Below, piece after piece: positions 9,925 through 17,940 of a DNA stretch of 64,000 bases (the stretch's first letter is position 1; every line of letters begins with the position of its first letter). The notes beneath the pieces were generated by a model. It was not told where the DNA came from. It made no database searches and saw nothing but the letters and a program-made list of their open reading frames with translations. A program made the translations under genes and the position numbers. Origin of the DNA: Knoellia subterranea KCTC 19937 (lineage in GTDB: Bacteria; Actinomycetota; Actinomycetes; Actinomycetales; Dermatophilaceae); assembly GCF_000768685.1 (NCBI RefSeq), contig NZ_AVPK01000002.1, forward strand, positions 1 through 64,000. The letters run 5' to 3'.

Positions 9925-11373
9925 GTGGACGGCACCAACCCCCGGTTCGACTTCACCCAGGAGGTCCCCGGGCTGGAGACGCTGGGCCGCGTCCACTTCA
10001 TCGCCATCGGTGGATCGGGCATGTCGGCCGTCGCGCGCATCATGCTGGCGCGGGGCGTCCGGGTGAGCGGTTCCGACGCCCGTGACAGCGCGACTCTCGA
10101 GATCCTGCGGGGTCTCGGGGCGCAGGTCTTCGTGGGCCACGATGCGTCCCACGTGGCCGATGTCGACACCGTGGTCATCTCGTCCGCGATACCCGAGTCC
10201 AATGTCGAGCTCGCCGCTGCTCGGGCGGCGAATCTCGTTGTCCTGCACCGCTCCCAGGGCCTCGCGGCGACGATGCTGGATTCCCGTCCCGCCGCTGTTG
10301 CTGGTGCCAACGGCAAGACGACGACGACCTCCATGCTCACGGTCGCGCTGCAGGCCGCAGGCCTCGATCCGTCCTTCGCGTCCGGGGGAGAGCTGACCGG
10401 TCAGGGCACCAACGCCTCGTGGACCGGCGAGGACGTTTTCGTCGTCGAGGCCGACGAGAGCGACGGATCGTTCCTCGTCTACGGGCCCGAGGTCGCCGTG
10501 GTGACCAACGTGCAGCCCGACCACCTCGACTTCTATAGCACCTTCGCGAACGTCGAAGCCGCGTATGCCGCGTTCGCCGGGACCGTGCGTCCCGGCGGCT
10601 TGCTCGTCGCGTGCTTCGACGACGCGGGTTCGCGTCGACTGGCCGAGCGTGCCGCGGCGTCGGGCACCCGCGTGGTGACCTACGGCTTCGAGGCCGGCGC
10701 CGACCTGCAGCTGTCGGAGCACCACGCCGATGCGGGTATCGGCACGTCCACCGTCCTCGACCTGCCCGGTGGCGGCCGCTCGACGCTGCGGCTGTCCACA
10801 CCGGGGTCGCACAACGCCCTCAACGCCGCCGCTGCCTATCTGGCCGCCACGGAAGGTTTCGCGGCCGATCCCGAGCTGGTCCTCGAGGGGTTGGCCGGCT
10901 TCGGTGGGGCCAGGCGCCGCTTCGAGGTGCGCGGCGAGGTCGGCGGGGTCATGGTCGTCGACGACTACGCCCACAACGCCGGCAAGGTCACGGCGGTCGT
11001 CCGGACCGCGGCCGAGATTGCCGCACGTCGGGGCGGGCGGCTGCACGTCGCCTTCCAGCCACACCTCTATTCGCGGACCCGCGACTTCGCCGAGGGGTTC
11101 GCCGCCGGGCTCGCGCCCGCGGCCACGGTCGTTCTGCTCGACGTCTATGGCGCCCGCGAGGCGCCCATGGAAGGTGTGAGCAGCGAGCTGATCGCGGCTC
11201 CGCTGCGTTCGGCTGATGGCACGAGACAGGTGTCGGTCGGCGGGACGTTCGCGACGGTGGCTGCCGATCTCGCCGCAGTGGCCCGTTCCGGAGACCTCGT
11301 CGTCACGATCGGCGCGGGCGACGTCACGGAGCTTGCGGCTGTGGTCCTGCAGGCACTGGAGGCATCGTCGTGA
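9925..11373 (+). CDS. murC: UDP-MurNAc:L-alanine ligase MurC
   Basis: First cytoplasmic stem-peptide ligase, adding L-Ala to UDP-MurNAc. The N-terminal nucleotide motif GGSGMSAVA, the P-loop AGANGKTTTT and the C-terminal VVDDYAHNAGK motif are all present; about 482 aa. Two GTG starts compete: 9919 overlaps the murG stop, while 9925 has AGAGGGG seven bases upstream. I prefer 9925; the difference is two residues. It follows murG and overlaps ftsQ by GTGA, as usual in actinobacterial dcw clusters. Confidence 0.95.
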   Translation: MDGTNPRFDFTQEVPGLETLGRVHFIAIGGSGMSAVARIMLARGVRVSGSDARDSATLEILRGLGAQVFVGHDASHVADVDTVVISSAIPESNVELAAARAANLVVLHRSQGLAATMLDSRPAAVAGANGKTTTTSMLTVALQAAGLDPSFASGGELTGQGTNASWTGEDVFVVEADESDGSFLVYGPEVAVVTNVQPDHLDFYSTFANVEAAYAAFAGTVRPGGLLVACFDDAGSRRLAERAAASGTRVVTYGFEAGADLQLSEHHADAGIGTSTVLDLPGGGRSTLRLSTPGSHNALNAAAAYLAATEGFAADPELVLEGLAGFGGARRRFEVRGEVGGVMVVDDYAHNAGKVTAVVRTAAEIAARRGGRLHVAFQPHLYSRTRDFAEGFAAGLAPAATVVLLDVYGAREAPMEGVSSELIAAPLRSADGTRQVSVGGTFATVAADLAAVARSGDLVVTIGAGDVTELAAVVLQALEASS

Positions 11374-12116
11374 TGGGGGTCAAGGTCAGCCACGCCGAGT
11401 TCGCCTCGGCCGATCCGCGGTTCCGCGAACGCGCGCTGAAGCAGCGCCGACGTCCGTGGCGCCGGCTCCTGTGGTCGGTCGTCGTGATCGCACTCCTCGC
11501 AGGTCTCGTCTGGGTGGTGTTCTGGAGTCCCGTCCTCGCCGTTCGGACGATCTCCGTGACGGGCGTGTCGGGGCCGGACAAGGTGGCCGTGGAGGGCCTC
11601 GTCCGGGTTCCCAAGGGCATGCCTCTGGCTCGAGTGGACGTCGAGGGTGTCGAGGAGCGGGTGCGAACTCGCCGGATGATCGCCGAGGTGTCGGTCGAGC
11701 GCGGCTGGCCCGGAACCTTGCGCGTGCGGACCGTCCCGCGACAGCCTGCGCTGGTCCTCAAGAACCCTCAGGGTCAACTGGAGGTCGTGGACGCAACGGG
11801 GCTTTCGTACGGCACCGTGACGGCGCCGCCCGCCGGAGTCCCGGTGGTGACCGCCGCGTCGTCCAAGGGCACGTCGAAGGAAGCGCTGGGTGCTGCCCTG
11901 TCGGTCGTGCACGCCCTCCCAGAGGATCTGGCCGAACAGGTGACGGCGATCGAGGTCAGCACCGCCAACCTCGTGTCGTTCCAGTTGGCCGGGATCGACG
12001 TGGTCTGGGGTGGTGCGGACGAGGCGGATCGCAAGGTCGAGATCCTGCGCGCCCTCCTGGCGACCAAGCCGAAGGTCATCGACGTGAGCGCCCCGGACAC
12101 GCCGGTGACCCGCTGA
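11370..12116 (+). CDS. ftsQ: Cell division protein FtsQ
   Basis: Bitopic divisome scaffold that links the cytoplasmic ring to FtsI/FtsW. It has a basic cytoplasmic N-terminus, one transmembrane helix at about residues 33-52 (SVVVIALLAGLVWVVFW) and an extracytoplasmic POTRA domain beginning VRTISVTGV. 248 aa. The GTG at 11370 overlaps the murC stop, with CTGGAGG seven bases upstream; an ATG one codon later is possible. Last gene of the overlapping dcw operon; no ftsA follows, as is usual for actinobacteria. Confidence 0.92.
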   Translation: MMGVKVSHAEFASADPRFRERALKQRRRPWRRLLWSVVVIALLAGLVWVVFWSPVLAVRTISVTGVSGPDKVAVEGLVRVPKGMPLARVDVEGVEERVRTRRMIAEVSVERGWPGTLRVRTVPRQPALVLKNPQGQLEVVDATGLSYGTVTAPPAGVPVVTAASSKGTSKEALGAALSVVHALPEDLAEQVTAIEVSTANLVSFQLAGIDVVWGGADEADRKVEILRALLATKPKVIDVSAPDTPVTR

Positions 12117-12441
12117 CGTCGTGAGGGACGGCTGTTGTTGGTACTGCGGCCCGGTGCCCGTGGGGGTGGTGTGACTCCTGTGACGTGCGTGGGGAAGAAT
12201 CCTGCGGACCGAGCCGCGACACGCCCACCTGCTCGTTGCATGAGGCCACGCCGACGCCTAGCGTCATGTCAACGGTTCGTGACCAAACTGTGACCCTTGA
12301 CTTGAGGTCGAGACTCTTGTCGGGTTCACTCGTGTTTCGCACCACCGCAGTTCGCACAGACGCTCGCGCAGTTTTGCTTGAACCACCGGCTCCACTGCAT
12401 CACCAGCTTGAACACCAGCAATCTCAGGAGAGGCCCTCACC
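12117..12441 (+). promoter_or_regulatory. ftsZ upstream regulatory region (325 bases, no gene)
   Basis: The only gap over 300 bases in the window. It separates ftsZ from the otherwise overlapping dcw operon. Visible elements: a TAGCGT -10-like hexamer at 12259-12264 inside the dyad GACGC-CTA-GCGTC (12253-12265); two direct GTGACC repeats exactly 11 bases apart (12279 and 12290); TTGACT at 12297, which resembles a -35 box but has only a weak TCGGGT 17 bases on; and a strong CAGGAGAGG ribosome-binding site just before the GTG. No convincing ORF lies here. The promoter assignments are inference. Confidence 0.5.
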
Positions 12442-13749
12442 GTGGCAACACCACAGAACTACTTGGCCGTCATCAAGGTCGTCGGCATCGGTGGAGGTGG
12501 TGTCAACGCCATCAACCGGATGATCGAGGTCGGGCTCAAGGGCGTCGAGTTCATCGCGATCAACACCGACGCGCAGGCACTCCTCATGAGTGACGCCGAT
12601 GTCAAGCTCGACGTCGGTCGCGAGCTGACGCGTGGTCTCGGTGCGGGCGCCGACCCCGAGGTGGGCAAGAAGGCAGCCGAGGACCACGCCGAAGAGATCG
12701 AGGAGGTCCTCAAGGGGGCCGACATGGTCTTCGTCACCGCGGGTGAGGGCGGTGGCACCGGCACGGGCGGTGCGCCGGTTGTCGCACGGATCGCCAAGGG
12801 TCTCGGAGCCCTGACGATCGGTGTCGTGACCCGTCCCTTCACCTTCGAAGGACGTCGTCGCGCCAACCAGGCCGAGTCGGGCATCGCCGGTCTGCGCGAA
12901 GAGGTCGACACTCTCATCGTCATCCCCAACGACCGCCTCCTCTCGATCAGCGACCGCGCCGTCTCGATGCTGGACGCCTTCCGCAGCGCCGACCAGGTGC
13001 TCCTCTCGGGTGTCCAGGGCATCACCGACCTCATCACCACCCCCGGCCTGATCAACCTCGACTTCGCCGACGTCAAGTCCGTCATGCAGGGCGCCGGGTC
13101 GGCGCTCATGGGCATCGGCTCGGCCCGCGGCGAGGACCGCGCGGTGCAGGCCGCCGAGCTCGCCATCTCGAGCCCCCTGCTCGAGGCGAGCATCGACGGC
13201 GCCCACGGCGTGCTCCTCTCCATCCAGGGCGGCAGCGACCTCGGTCTCTTCGAGATCAACGAGGCTGCTCGTCTCGTTCAGGAGGCCGCGCACCCCGAGG
13301 CCAACATCATCTTCGGTGCGGTCATCGACGACGCCCTCGGCGACGAGGTGCGAGTCACCGTCATTGCGGCCGGGTTCGACGGTGGCACCCCGGCCAAGCG
13401 TCCTGACGAGCGCGGTATCGGCAGCATCCAGGGTCCGAGCAAGGCGCAGCAGGCTGCAGCGAGCCAGTCGTCCGCCACGTCGGCAGCGCCGACCGCTCCG
13501 GCTCAGGCGGCTCCGCAGCGTCCGGCAGGTGCGGGCGAGGCCCAGCGGCCCGCGGCTCAGCCGGCCACGCCCGCGGCAGCTCCGGCGCCGGCTCAGACGC
13601 CGGCACCGGCTCAGGCACCTGCTCCGGCGAGTGAGCCCGCGCAGCAGGCAGCTCCCGCTCCGCGTGTCGAGGAGCAGCGTCCCACTCCTCCCCGCACCGT
13701 CACGTTCGATGACGGGGACGACCTGGATGTGCCCGACTTCCTGAAGTGA
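12442..13749 (+). CDS. ftsZ: Tubulin-like cell division GTPase FtsZ
   Basis: Polymerises into the cytokinetic ring. The tubulin signature [10 protein letters not shown] lies near residues 105-114. The globular domain ends at about residue 316 and is followed by a long Ala/Pro/Gln-rich linker of about 100 residues, then the conserved C-terminal peptide [10 protein letters not shown], which binds SepF in actinobacteria. 435 aa. GTG start at 12442 with CAGGAGAGG upstream. It stands alone between a 325-base leader and a long hairpin (13786-13850), so it is probably transcribed separately from the mur genes. Confidence 0.97.
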   Translation: MATPQNYLAVIKVVGIGGGGVNAINRMIEVGLKGVEFIAINTDAQALLMSDADVKLDVGRELTRGLGAGADPEVGKKAAEDHAEEIEEVLKGADMVFVTAGEGGGTGTGGAPVVARIAKGLGALTIGVVTRPFTFEGRRRANQAESGIAGLREEVDTLIVIPNDRLLSISDRAVSMLDAFRSADQVLLSGVQGITDLITTPGLINLDFADVKSVMQGAGSALMGIGSARGEDRAVQAAELAISSPLLEASIDGAHGVLLSIQGGSDLGLFEINEAARLVQEAAHPEANIIFGAVIDDALGDEVRVTVIAAGFDGGTPAKRPDERGIGSIQGPSKAQQAAASQSSATSAAPTAPAQAAPQRPAGAGEAQRPAAQPATPAAAPAPAQTPAPAQAPAPASEPAQQAAPAPRVEEQRPTPPRTVTFDDGDDLDVPDFLK

Positions 13750-13785
13750 GGTCGCGGCCGGTCGCAGGACGGCCGGTCGTCCTGA

Positions 13786-13850
13786 ACAGAAATACGCCAA
13801 GCGCGCTCAGTCGCTCCTTCGTCGCGAACGCACGCTTGGCGTATTTCTGT
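13786..13850. terminator. Long perfect inverted repeat downstream of ftsZ
   Basis: An 18-base arm ACAGAAATACGCCAAGCG at 13786-13803 is repeated as its exact complement at 13833-13850, with a 29-base loop. It begins 37 bases after the ftsZ stop and ends before the pgeF promoter. It probably acts as a transcription terminator or mRNA 3'-end stabiliser, but no clean U-tract follows (the next bases are CCCGAACG), so the function is inference. The arm is AT-rich compared with its surroundings. Confidence 0.65.
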
Positions 13851-13977
13851 CCCGAACGTGTTGTTTCTGTTCCGCACGTGTTGCCCGGATTCGCGCCAGC
13901 GCAGGCTTGCTTGCCTCGTTCGGCTCCCGGGCCCACGCAAGGGTGGGGTGGGGATGGGTGTGCGGGTCTGGCGCGTC

Positions 13978-13983
13978 TACGGT
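13978..13983 (+). promoter_or_regulatory. Candidate leaderless -10 element of pgeF
   Basis: TACGGT lies six bases before the GTG at 13990, so transcription would start at or next to the start codon. This supports the choice of start for pgeF, which lacks a good ribosome-binding site there. Confidence 0.5.
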
Positions 13984-13989
13984 GGTGTC

Positions 13990-14712
13990 GTGTTCTTCTG
14001 GCGCGATGACAAGGACGGCGTTGCCCGGGCCTTCACGGACCGTTCGGGTGGCGTGAGTGAGGCCCCCTACTCGGGGCTGAACCTCGGTGGGCATGTCGGG
14101 GACAGCCCAGAAGCGGTGCGGGAGAACCGAATTCGCGTCGCATCCGAGTTCGGTGTGGGGCTGGAACGGCTGGTCTTCATGGATCAGTGCCATGGATCGG
14201 ACGTGGCGGTGGTGTCGGAGAAGCCCGACGGGCCGCTCGCCGTGGACGGGGTCGTGACAGCGGAGCCCGGCCTCGCCCTCGCTGTGCTCGTGGCTGACTG
14301 CACGCCCGTCCTGCTCGCGGATCCGGTCGCTGGTGTGGTGGGCGCCGTGCATGCCGGCCGTCCAGGCATGACGAAAGGTGTTGTGCCACAGGCGATCTCG
14401 GCCATGCGTGACCTTGGTGCCCGCGACATCAGCGCGGTCGTGGGGCCGAGTGTGTGTGGTCGGTGCTACGAGGTGCCGCTGGACATGAGGGAAGAGGCGG
14501 CGGCGGTGAGCCCCGAGTCGCGAGCCGTCACGTGGACCGGCACACCGGCGATCGATGTCGCCGCCGGGGTCGTGGCGCAGTTGACCGCGGCGGGTGTCGA
14601 GAACCTCACCTGGGTGCCCGGATGTGCCCGCGAGGAGGCCTCTCTGTATTCCTATCGCCGGGACGGGACCACCGGCCGCTTCGCCGGAGTCGTCGTGCGC
14701 GGTGCGGCATGA
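13990..14712 (+). CDS. pgeF: PgeF/YfiH (LACC1-like) laccase-domain protein
   Basis: Member of the YfiH/PgeF family. The E. coli protein edits peptidoglycan precursors in which L-Ser replaced L-Ala, and other family members act as purine nucleoside phosphorylases or deaminases. The metal/catalytic residues are visible: NLGGHVGD (His), VADCTPVLL (Cys) and AVHAGRPG (His). 240 aa from the GTG at 13990, chosen because of the -10 element six bases upstream and because family members begin close to FFWRD; an in-frame ATG at 13954 is an alternative. It follows ftsZ as in most actinobacteria and overlaps yggS by ATGA. Confidence 0.88.
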   Translation: MFFWRDDKDGVARAFTDRSGGVSEAPYSGLNLGGHVGDSPEAVRENRIRVASEFGVGLERLVFMDQCHGSDVAVVSEKPDGPLAVDGVVTAEPGLALAVLVADCTPVLLADPVAGVVGAVHAGRPGMTKGVVPQAISAMRDLGARDISAVVGPSVCGRCYEVPLDMREEAAAVSPESRAVTWTGTPAIDVAAGVVAQLTAAGVENLTWVPGCAREEASLYSYRRDGTTGRFAGVVVRGAA

Positions 14713-15407
14713 GCGCGCGCCGTGACGAACTTGCAGGGAATCTCGCGCGCGTCCGGCACCGGATCGAGGAGGCAGCGACCGCTGCGAACCGCGATCCGGC
14801 CAGCATCGACCTGATCGTCGTGACGAAGTACTTCCCGGCGAGCGATGCCGATCTGCTCGCCGACCTCGGCGTCACCCAGATCGGGGAGAACAAGGACCAA
14901 GAGGCCGGAGCCAAGGTCGACGAGCTGACGCGGCGCGACAGCCTCACCGTTCACTTCATCGGACAGCTCCAGTCGAACAAGGCGAACCATGTCGCCCGCT
15001 ATGCCGACGTCGTGCAGTCGATCGACCGGCCCAAGATCGTCCGCGCACTCGATGCCGCCGCGCAAACCCACGACCGCACTCTGGACGTCCTCGTCCAGGT
15101 CTCCCTCGACGAGCGAACCGGCCGCGGGGGAGTCGCGCCGGACGAGGCGAACGCACTGGCCGACCTCGTCGGCGAGACGCACTGTTTGAACCTCCGCGGG
15201 GTCATGGCCGTCGCCCCTCTGGACGGTGACCCACAGCGGGCGTTCGCGCGACTACGAACGGTGGCGGACGGCATACGGGCAGGTCATCCGGAGGCCACGT
15301 GGATCTCGGCCGGGATGAGTGGGGACCTCGAAGCGGCCGTCGCGGAGGGTGCGACACACCTGCGTGTCGGGAGCGCAATACTCGGTTCTCGCCCGTCACT
15401 TGGGTAA
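14709..15407 (+). CDS. yggS: YggS/PROSC-type pyridoxal-phosphate homeostasis protein
   Basis: Alanine-racemase-fold PLP carrier that maintains vitamin B6 and amino-acid balance; it has no known catalytic turnover. The PLP lysine is in VVTKYFPASD near the N-terminus and the glycine-rich end reads RVGSAILG. 232 aa. The ATG at 14709 overlaps the pgeF stop (ATGA), so pgeF and yggS are an operon. The octamer at 15270 forces GGC-ATA-CGG, a rare isoleucine codon. The stop is TAA. Confidence 0.93.
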   Translation: MSARRDELAGNLARVRHRIEEAATAANRDPASIDLIVVTKYFPASDADLLADLGVTQIGENKDQEAGAKVDELTRRDSLTVHFIGQLQSNKANHVARYADVVQSIDRPKIVRALDAAAQTHDRTLDVLVQVSLDERTGRGGVAPDEANALADLVGETHCLNLRGVMAVAPLDGDPQRAFARLRTVADGIRAGHPEATWISAGMSGDLEAAVAEGATHLRVGSAILGSRPSLG

Positions 15408-15461
15408 CTTCTTGAACGAACACACGGCCACACCGGTCGCCGATTCGTACTAGGAGTTCTC

Positions 15462-15950
15462 ATGGCTGGCGCGCTGCGCAAGACGATGGTCTACCTCGGC
15501 CTGGCCGAGGACGAGGGCCGCTACTACGACGAGGCCTACGACGACTACGAGGCGGACGAGGTCTACGAGGCCGAAGAGCCTCGCGAGGCTCGCGAGCACG
15601 CGGCCGAGGTGACGCCCCTGTCCCAGCGACGCAGCGTGGCCCAGGTCGTGCGCACCCCGGAGGCCTCCGGCATGTCCCGGATCACGACGATTCACCCGCG
15701 CACCTACAACGAGGCCAAGACGATCGGTGAGAACTTCCGTGACGGCACGCCCGTCATCATGAACCTCACCGACATGGACGACGCCGACGCCAAGCGTCTG
15801 GTGGACTTCGCCGCTGGTCTCGTGTTCGGTCTGCACGGAGCCATCGAGCGCGTCACCGCCAAGGTGTTCCTGCTCTCGCCGTCGACCGTCGAGGTCCACT
15901 CGGAGGAGTCGACGGCCGCGCCGGGGCGCACTCTCTTCAACCAGAGCTGA
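15462..15950 (+). CDS. sepF: Cell division protein SepF
   Basis: Anchors FtsZ to the membrane and bundles filaments; it takes the place of FtsA in actinobacteria. It has an N-terminal amphipathic stretch ([17 protein letters not shown]), an acidic Tyr/Glu-rich linker, and the SepF core at about residues 75-155 ([36 protein letters not shown]). 162 aa. ATG at 15462 with TAGGAG upstream. It lies 54 bases after yggS and 45 before the yggT-like gene. Confidence 0.95.
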   Translation: MAGALRKTMVYLGLAEDEGRYYDEAYDDYEADEVYEAEEPREAREHAAEVTPLSQRRSVAQVVRTPEASGMSRITTIHPRTYNEAKTIGENFRDGTPVIMNLTDMDDADAKRLVDFAAGLVFGLHGAIERVTAKVFLLSPSTVEVHSEESTAAPGRTLFNQS

Positions 15951-15995
15951 CCCCGCCTCAGGTCACGCACAGGCACGTCACGCACACTGGTCCGC

Positions 15996-16271
15996 ATGAA
16001 CACCGTGCGTGGACTGCTCGAACTCATCGTCTGGCTGTATCTGCTGGTCGTGTTCGGGCGTCTCATCCTTGATTGGATCCGCGTCTTCGCCCGTGATTGG
16101 CGTCCGCGCGGGGTGATGCTCGTCATTGCCGAGGCCGTCTACACCCTGACCGATCCGCCCCTGAACGCGCTGCGCAAGGTCATCCCGCCAGTGCGTCTGG
16201 GTGGCGCTTCGATCGATCTCGGGTTTCTCGTGCTGGTGCTCGCGCTCTACCTCGTTCTCGCCATCCTCTAG
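15996..16271 (+). CDS. YggT-family small membrane protein
   Basis: 91-residue integral membrane protein with two hydrophobic helices: N-terminal (LLELIVWLYLLVVFGRLILD) and C-terminal (LGFLVLVLALYLVL). Between them is the characteristic DPPLNALRKVIPPVRLGG motif. The YggT family is found next to sepF and divIVA in actinobacteria and its role in division or osmotolerance is not settled. No good ribosome-binding site is seen; a CACACT element seven bases before the ATG may be a weak leaderless promoter. The TAG stop overlaps a TAGGCT hexamer that could serve divIVA. Confidence 0.88.
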   Translation: MNTVRGLLELIVWLYLLVVFGRLILDWIRVFARDWRPRGVMLVIAEAVYTLTDPPLNALRKVIPPVRLGGASIDLGFLVLVLALYLVLAIL

Positions 16272-16274
16272 GCT
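16269..16274 (+). promoter_or_regulatory. Possible -10 element for divIVA
   Basis: TAGGCT overlaps the stop codon of the YggT gene and would give a leader of about 60 bases before divIVA, which has its own GAGGAG site. No clear -35 is seen. Confidence 0.25.
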
Positions 16275-16340
16275 GGATGGCTGAGCCCGGCGTCCGTGTG
16301 GCGCAGGGCATCCTGAACCGATCGAATCAGAGGAGTTGAC

Positions 16341-17738
16341 ATGGCGTTGTCGCCCGAGGACGTCCTCAACAAGACGTTCACGACCACCCAGTTCCGACGT
16401 GGCTATGACGAGCGCGAGGTGGACGACTTCCTCGATGACATCGTCGCCGAGATGCGTCGCATGACCAAGACGGACGACGAGATGCGCAAGCAGCTCAACG
16501 ACTGCCGTCAGGGTCGCGGCCTGGAGCCCGTTGCCGCAGCCGCACCGGCCGCGCCGGACCGCTCCGCCGAGATCTCCAAGCTTCAGGGTCGCAACTCCGA
16601 GCTCGAGGCCCGCGTGCGCGAGCTCGAGGAGCTCGAGGGCAAGAGCCAGACGAACCAGAACCAGAGCCAGGGTGAGGTCGATGGCGTCAAGCGCCGCAAC
16701 ACCGAGCTCGAGAACCGCGTCAAGGAGCTCGAGCGCCAGCTGGGCGAGTCCGAGCGCCAGCTCACGCAGCTGCGCGAGCAGCACAACGCGCTCTCCGGTG
16801 AGCGCGACTCCCTGCGCGGCGAGCGTGACTCCCTGCGCGGCGAGCGTGACGCGATCGCTTCCGAGCGTGACCGTCAGCGCGCCGAGCACGAGGCAGCCAA
16901 CGCCAAGAACGAGCAGGAGCGCCAGGCGGTCTACGCCAAGGCCAATGCCGGCGCCGACGACCAGCTCGCGACCCTCCGCAAGCGTGTCGAGGAGGCCGAG
17001 GCCGACGCACAGCGCCGGATCCAGAAGGCTCAGGCCGAGGCCGAGCAGGCCGAGTCCGAGGCCCAGGAGCGCGCGTCCAAGGTTCAGGCCCAGGGCGGCG
17101 AGCAGAACTCCGACCTGACTGCGCTCGCCGGAGCCGGCGGCCTCGGTGCCGGATCGGCTGCGGGTGTTCTCGCTCTCGCCCAGCGTCTCCACGACGAGCA
17201 CGTCTCCGCCGGTGAGAGCCGCCGCGACGAGTTGCTGCGCGAGGCGCAGAGCCGCCACGACGAGCTGCTCAGCCAGGGTGAGAACAAGCACAAGGACCTC
17301 CTCAGCCGCGGTCAGGCCCGTCACGACGAGCTGATCGGCACGGCCCAGGCCAAGCACGACGAGCTCATCTCGACCGGTCAGTCGCAGCACGACGAGCTGC
17401 TGTCGACGGCCAAGTCGCAGCACGACGAGCTGCTCTCGACGGCCAAGTCGCAGCACGACACGATGCTCGCCGAGGCCAACAGCAAGCGCGAGGAGCTCAT
17501 CACCGAGGCGCGTGAGCGCTCGACGGGCATGGTCCACGAGGCGCAGCAGCGCAAGGCGGCCATCCTCGAGGAGCTCAACGAGCAGCGTCAGGTGCTCGAG
17601 CGCAAGATCGAGCAGCTGCGTGGGTTCGAGCGCGACTACCGCGGTCGCCTCAAGACCTACATCCAGGGCCAGCTCAAGGAGCTCGACAACACGGCCGTCG
17701 AGGCCGAGGTCGACGAGAAGGCCAAGCAGGACTCCTGA
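16341..17738 (+). CDS. divIVA: Polar growth / septum protein DivIVA (Wag31) with hendecad repeat array
   Basis: Coiled-coil protein that binds negatively curved membrane at poles and septa and directs peptidoglycan synthesis in actinobacteria. The N-terminal lipid-binding domain is typical (SPEDVLNKTFTTTQFRRGYDE). After it come heptads including a 7-residue repeat LRGERDS, a Gly/Ala break at about residues 258-275, and nine consecutive 11-residue repeats at residues 293-391 (consensus SxHDELLSTAx). A basic coiled-coil tail ends the protein. 465 aa is long for the family. ATG at 16341 with GAGGAG upstream; a rho-independent terminator follows. Confidence 0.93.
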   Translation: MALSPEDVLNKTFTTTQFRRGYDEREVDDFLDDIVAEMRRMTKTDDEMRKQLNDCRQGRGLEPVAAAAPAAPDRSAEISKLQGRNSELEARVRELEELEGKSQTNQNQSQGEVDGVKRRNTELENRVKELERQLGESERQLTQLREQHNALSGERDSLRGERDSLRGERDAIASERDRQRAEHEAANAKNEQERQAVYAKANAGADDQLATLRKRVEEAEADAQRRIQKAQAEAEQAESEAQERASKVQAQGGEQNSDLTALAGAGGLGAGSAAGVLALAQRLHDEHVSAGESRRDELLREAQSRHDELLSQGENKHKDLLSRGQARHDELIGTAQAKHDELISTGQSQHDELLSTAKSQHDELLSTAKSQHDTMLAEANSKREELITEARERSTGMVHEAQQRKAAILEELNEQRQVLERKIEQLRGFERDYRGRLKTYIQGQLKELDNTAVEAEVDEKAKQDS

Positions 17739-17760
17739 CCCGTCCCACGTGACGCGTCAC

Positions 17761-17802
17761 AGCCGTAGGGCATCCGGTTCGTCCGGGTGCCCTACGGCTT
17801 TT
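17761..17802 (+). terminator. Rho-independent terminator after divIVA
   Basis: A 17-bp stem (17761-17777 with 17783-17799, one G-U pair) starting AGCCGTAGGGCA, with a TTCGT loop, is followed by TTT. It closes the division cluster. Confidence 0.85.
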
Positions 17803-17853
17803 CCGGATCCTGTATGCCGTCAGTGAACTTCGCAGATCATCTGGCGTTTTGCG

Positions 17854-17882
17854 TTGTGATGCGGATCATGAGGGCTTATCCT
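17854..17882 (+). promoter_or_regulatory. Sigma-70-like promoter of the DksA-like gene
   Basis: TTGTGA (17854-17859) and TATCCT (17877-17882) are separated by 17 bases, a canonical housekeeping arrangement. It would give a leader of about 50 bases ending in a GAGGAC ribosome-binding site before the ATG at 17941. Confidence 0.5.
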
Positions 17883-17940
17883 CGCCGCACGCGGTCGAGC
17901 CCTGACGGGCCCGACCTTTGTTCACGAGTGAGGACAGGCA

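Noticed and set aside
12185-12523. Open frame across the ftsZ leader (112 codons)
   Set aside because: Starts in the gap but runs into ftsZ out of frame; no ribosome-binding site and no plausible protein.
13750-13989. Start of pgeF at 13858 or 13954
   Set aside because: These longer frames begin in or next to the hairpin; family proteins start near FFWRD and the TACGGT element fits the GTG at 13990.
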